Positions 61,666-64,000 of a stretch of 64,000 bases of DNA are shown here, one piece after another. Below the pieces are notes generated by a model. That model was given only the letters and a program-made list of their open reading frames with translations, made no database searches and was not told the origin of the DNA. Numbering within the stretch: position 1 is the stretch's first letter; each line of letters begins with the position of its first letter. Origin of the DNA: Desulfofarcimen acetoxidans DSM 771 (GTDB lineage: Bacteria > Bacillota > Desulfotomaculia > Desulfotomaculales > Desulfofarciminaceae); contig NC_013216.1 in the NCBI RefSeq assembly GCF_000024205.1, forward strand, positions 496,001-560,000, written 5' to 3'. Both the position numbers and the translations under genes were made by a program.

Positions 61666-63429
61666 GTGTTATACAAACTATGGAAGTTAGCCCGACCTTC
61701 GCCCGTACTGCTTTTACTGACAGGATTTCTGATTATCCTGTCAGCAGTTTCAGGCCTGGCCTCGCCTTGGATAATACGTTATGCTGTGGACAATCTGATT
61801 CTAACTGGTAGAGTTCATTTATTGTGGATGGCGGCAATGGCGATAATTGTTTTTTCTTTATTGCAGACCGGTTGTACTTTTGCTGCCCGTTACCTGGCTG
61901 AATACATGGGCCAGAGTTCTTTATTGGACTTACGCAACAAACTGTACCGTCATTTGAATCAATTATCTTTTTCCTTTTACGACAGTGCCCGTACCGGTGA
62001 TATTATGTCCCGGCTTACTGTGGATACAAATATTCTGAATAACTTTTTTGGTTTTGCAGCTATTAATATTGTAACCAATAGCCTGACCATTTTAGGCATT
62101 ATTATAGTCTTATTCTATTGGAACTGGCAGCTGGGACTGGCCTTTTTATTGATAACACCGGCTGTAGTGCACGGTATCAATACTCACGCCGGAAAAGTGC
62201 AGCCTGCTTTTTCCCGGCTTCACCGGCAGTTAGGGAAAATGACAAATATACTGGAAGAAAGTTTAACAGGGATAGGCCTGGTTAAGTTAACCGGCAGCGA
62301 AGCATATGAATTAGAAAAATTTGAGCAGCAAAACAGAGAATATTTGTTAACCACTATGAGTGTCTTAAAAATATCTTCCTTGTGGCAGCCTTACGTGCAA
62401 TTTCTAACTACCTTGGGCATTGCTGTTGCCATGTGGAGCGGTGGACGGGCAGTCATAGAAGGAAGTATTACAACCGGTGTATTAATAGGTTTTATAACTT
62501 ATATGGGGATGCTGGTTAGGCCTATCCGGCAGACGGGAAGAATGGTTAATGTGGTGGCCCGCTCGCTGGCTGCGGGCCAGCGAATTTTTGAGGTTTTGAA
62601 CTGGGAACCAGACATAAAGGATGCGCCTGATGCTTACCCGCTGCCTCCGGTAAAGGGCCATGTTTGTTATGAAAATGTTAGTTTTTCCTACGATGGCAAG
62701 AACCAAATACTTGAGGAGATAAACCTTACGGTTGAGCCGGGTCAGATGGTTGCCCTGGTAGGGCCGACCGGTGCAGGGAAAACCACCCTTATTCATCTTA
62801 TAGACAGGTTTTACGATCCGGTTGGGGGCAGCATTAAAATTGACGGTCACGATTTAAAAAGAGTTACGCTGGAAAGTTTACGCCGGCAATTAGGTATCGT
62901 GCTTCAAGATACTTTTATCTTTAATACTACCATACGGGAAAATATTGCCTATGGCAAGCCTTCTGCCACTAATGATGAAGTTGAACGTGCCGCCAGGTTG
63001 GCCCAGATTCATGACTTTATTATTTCATTGCCCATGGGTTACGATACTGCGGTAGGCACTCGTGGAATGACACTTTCCGGCGGTGAAAGACAGCGTATAG
63101 CATTTGCCAGGGTTTTGCTTACCAATCCCCGGCTTCTCATCTTAGATGAAGCAACCTCCGAGCTGGACGCACAAACAGAAGCAGCTTTACATAAAGCAAT
63201 CCATGAAGTAATTAAGAACAGAACGGTTATTATCATTGCTCACCGTCTTTGGACGATACAAAACGCGGATAAAATTCTGGTGCTTTCCGGAGGAAGGATA
63301 GTTGAATCAGGCAGCCATCAAGAACTTCTACGCTTGGATGGTAATTACAGTAGGTTCTATGATTTGTTTTTGCAGAACAAAAAGCTTCCTGATAACTTTG
63401 ATTTTGGAGGAGGGAGTCAGGCAAAGTGA
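61666..63429 (+). CDS. ABC multidrug/lipid exporter half-transporter, subunit 1
   Basis: 587 residues from GTG 61666 behind GGAGGG; the longer frame from 61603 adds a tail foreign to the family. Six-helix exporter domain (about 1-310), then an ATPase with Walker A G-P-T-G-A-G-K-T-T, signature L-S-G-G-E-R-Q-R, Walker B L-L-I-L-D-E-A-T-S-E-L-D and the H-loop A-H-R-L. GTGA overlaps the second half-transporter, so they form a heterodimer of the LmrCD/BmrCD type. Confidence 0.93.
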   Translation: MLYKLWKLARPSPVLLLLTGFLIILSAVSGLASPWIIRYAVDNLILTGRVHLLWMAAMAIIVFSLLQTGCTFAARYLAEYMGQSSLLDLRNKLYRHLNQLSFSFYDSARTGDIMSRLTVDTNILNNFFGFAAINIVTNSLTILGIIIVLFYWNWQLGLAFLLITPAVVHGINTHAGKVQPAFSRLHRQLGKMTNILEESLTGIGLVKLTGSEAYELEKFEQQNREYLLTTMSVLKISSLWQPYVQFLTTLGIAVAMWSGGRAVIEGSITTGVLIGFITYMGMLVRPIRQTGRMVNVVARSLAAGQRIFEVLNWEPDIKDAPDAYPLPPVKGHVCYENVSFSYDGKNQILEEINLTVEPGQMVALVGPTGAGKTTLIHLIDRFYDPVGGSIKIDGHDLKRVTLESLRRQLGIVLQDTFIFNTTIRENIAYGKPSATNDEVERAARLAQIHDFIISLPMGYDTAVGTRGMTLSGGERQRIAFARVLLTNPRLLILDEATSELDAQTEAALHKAIHEVIKNRTVIIIAHRLWTIQNADKILVLSGGRIVESGSHQELLRLDGNYSRFYDLFLQNKKLPDNFDFGGGSQAK

Positions 63430-64000
63430 GAGGAGAAGGTTTATTTCGGAGATATTCCTCCAAGGGTGAGAAGAATTATCGTTTTTCTCAGATGGATGCC
63501 GGAGCGCTGCATTTTTTCTGGAAATATTTAGAACCTCACCAATTAAGTTTGTATGGTGCTATTGCCGCAACCTTGCTTGTTACTGCCTGTACGATTGCCG
63601 GACCTTATTTGCTTATGAAAGGCATTGACAGGTATATTGCCAGCCGGGATTTAACCGGCCTTACCGTAATAACTCTGCTCTACATTGCTGTTAACGTCGC
63701 TTTATGGGTGGGAACATTCTGGCAGTCCTATCTGGCCGGCGCTGTTGGTGAAAAAGTTGTTTTTGGCATACGCCAGGATTTGCTGGCACATGTGGAAAGC
63801 TTGTCTCTTGACTTTTTTGAATATCGTTCACCAGGTGAAATTATGTCCAGGCTGATTCACGATGTGAATACTCTGTCAGATCTGATCTCTACAGGGTTGG
63901 TAGATTTCGTTGGGGATGTATTGGTTATCATAGCTATTGTGGGGATGATGCTGCTTCTCAACACATCCCTTGCTTTATTGACTTTTACAACAATTCCCCT
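63426..64000 (+). CDS. ABC exporter half-transporter, subunit 2 (5' part)
   Basis: The frame from GTG 63426 stays open to the window edge (about 191 residues). It shows a cytoplasmic N terminus and the first helices of an ABC exporter domain, with I-R-Q-D-L-L-A-H-V and S-P-G-E-I-M-S-R-L as in partner subunits of BmrCD-type pumps. The ATPase domain lies outside the window. Confidence 0.88.
   Translation, partial: MRGEGLFRRYSSKGEKNYRFSQMDAGALHFFWKYLEPHQLSLYGAIAATLLVTACTIAGPYLLMKGIDRYIASRDLTGLTVITLLYIAVNVALWVGTFWQSYLAGAVGEKVVFGIRQDLLAHVESLSLDFFEYRSPGEIMSRLIHDVNTLSDLISTGLVDFVGDVLVIIAIVGMMLLLNTSLALLTFTTIP

Overview
The window looks like a chromosomal stretch of a low-to-medium GC, endospore-forming anaerobic Firmicute, probably a Desulfotomaculum/Desulfosporosinus-like member of the Clostridia. 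This is inferred from gene content: a CotF-type spore coat protein, DUF5320 and DUF3231 small proteins, a 2[4Fe-4S] ferredoxin, lipoprotein-anchored ABC binding proteins, IS21- and IS1634-type insertion sequences, and frequent TTG/GTG starts behind strong Shine-Dalgarno sites. No rRNA, tRNA or CRISPR array was seen.

Layout. 1-3.2 kb: end of an iron/siderophore/corrinoid-type ABC importer operon followed by a SAM-dependent methyltransferase. 3.6-15.1 kb: a VanRS-like two-component system, a VanZ-like protein, a D-Ala-D-Ala carboxypeptidase and a six-gene transporter operon that mixes a sugar-type importer with HlyD/MacB-type export parts. All four transcription units carry the same 11-bp-phased TAAG boxes, so they look like one cell-envelope-stress regulon. 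15.1-28.8 kb: a gene graveyard and mobile zone. It holds a VirB4 scrap, a secreted DUF6345-like protein, an ECF sigma/anti-sigma pair, an IS21-family element inside a recent second copy of opuAC, a broken vanZ, an IS1634-like element, and decayed subtilase, reverse transcriptase and adenylate kinase genes. 29-34.3 kb: osmoadaptation block (glycine-betaine OpuA ABC importer plus Ktr/Trk potassium uptake). 34.5-39.5 kb: TetR-controlled RND efflux pump. 39.7-49.5 kb: another IS1634-like element, small secreted, coat and coiled-coil proteins, a Fur-family regulator, ferredoxin and DUF5320 genes, with remnants of def and znuC. 49.6-51.9 kb: metK and metF. 52.4-54.8 kb: MerR/TipA and TetR regulators and an isoprenylcysteine-methyltransferase-like protein. 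55.1-61.2 kb: a nickel/peptide ABC operon, nikBCDEA-like, ending in a second SAM methyltransferase. 61.7-64 kb: a heterodimeric ABC exporter, cut by the window edge.

Themes. (i) Two metal-uptake operons each end in a class I methyltransferase, and a fragment of the first methyltransferase lies next to metF/metK, which supply SAM. (ii) Two families of short dispersed repeats, four copies each, fold into hairpins; in one family the substitutions in both stems mostly preserve pairing, a possible pseudoknot exists, and the element ends in a terminator-like hairpin. (iii) A pair of tiny peptide genes (about 36 codons), one intact at 42.1 kb and one frameshifted at 18.4 kb, is easy to overlook. (iv) Many genes are frameshifted or truncated, so either the region is decaying or the assembly has indel errors.
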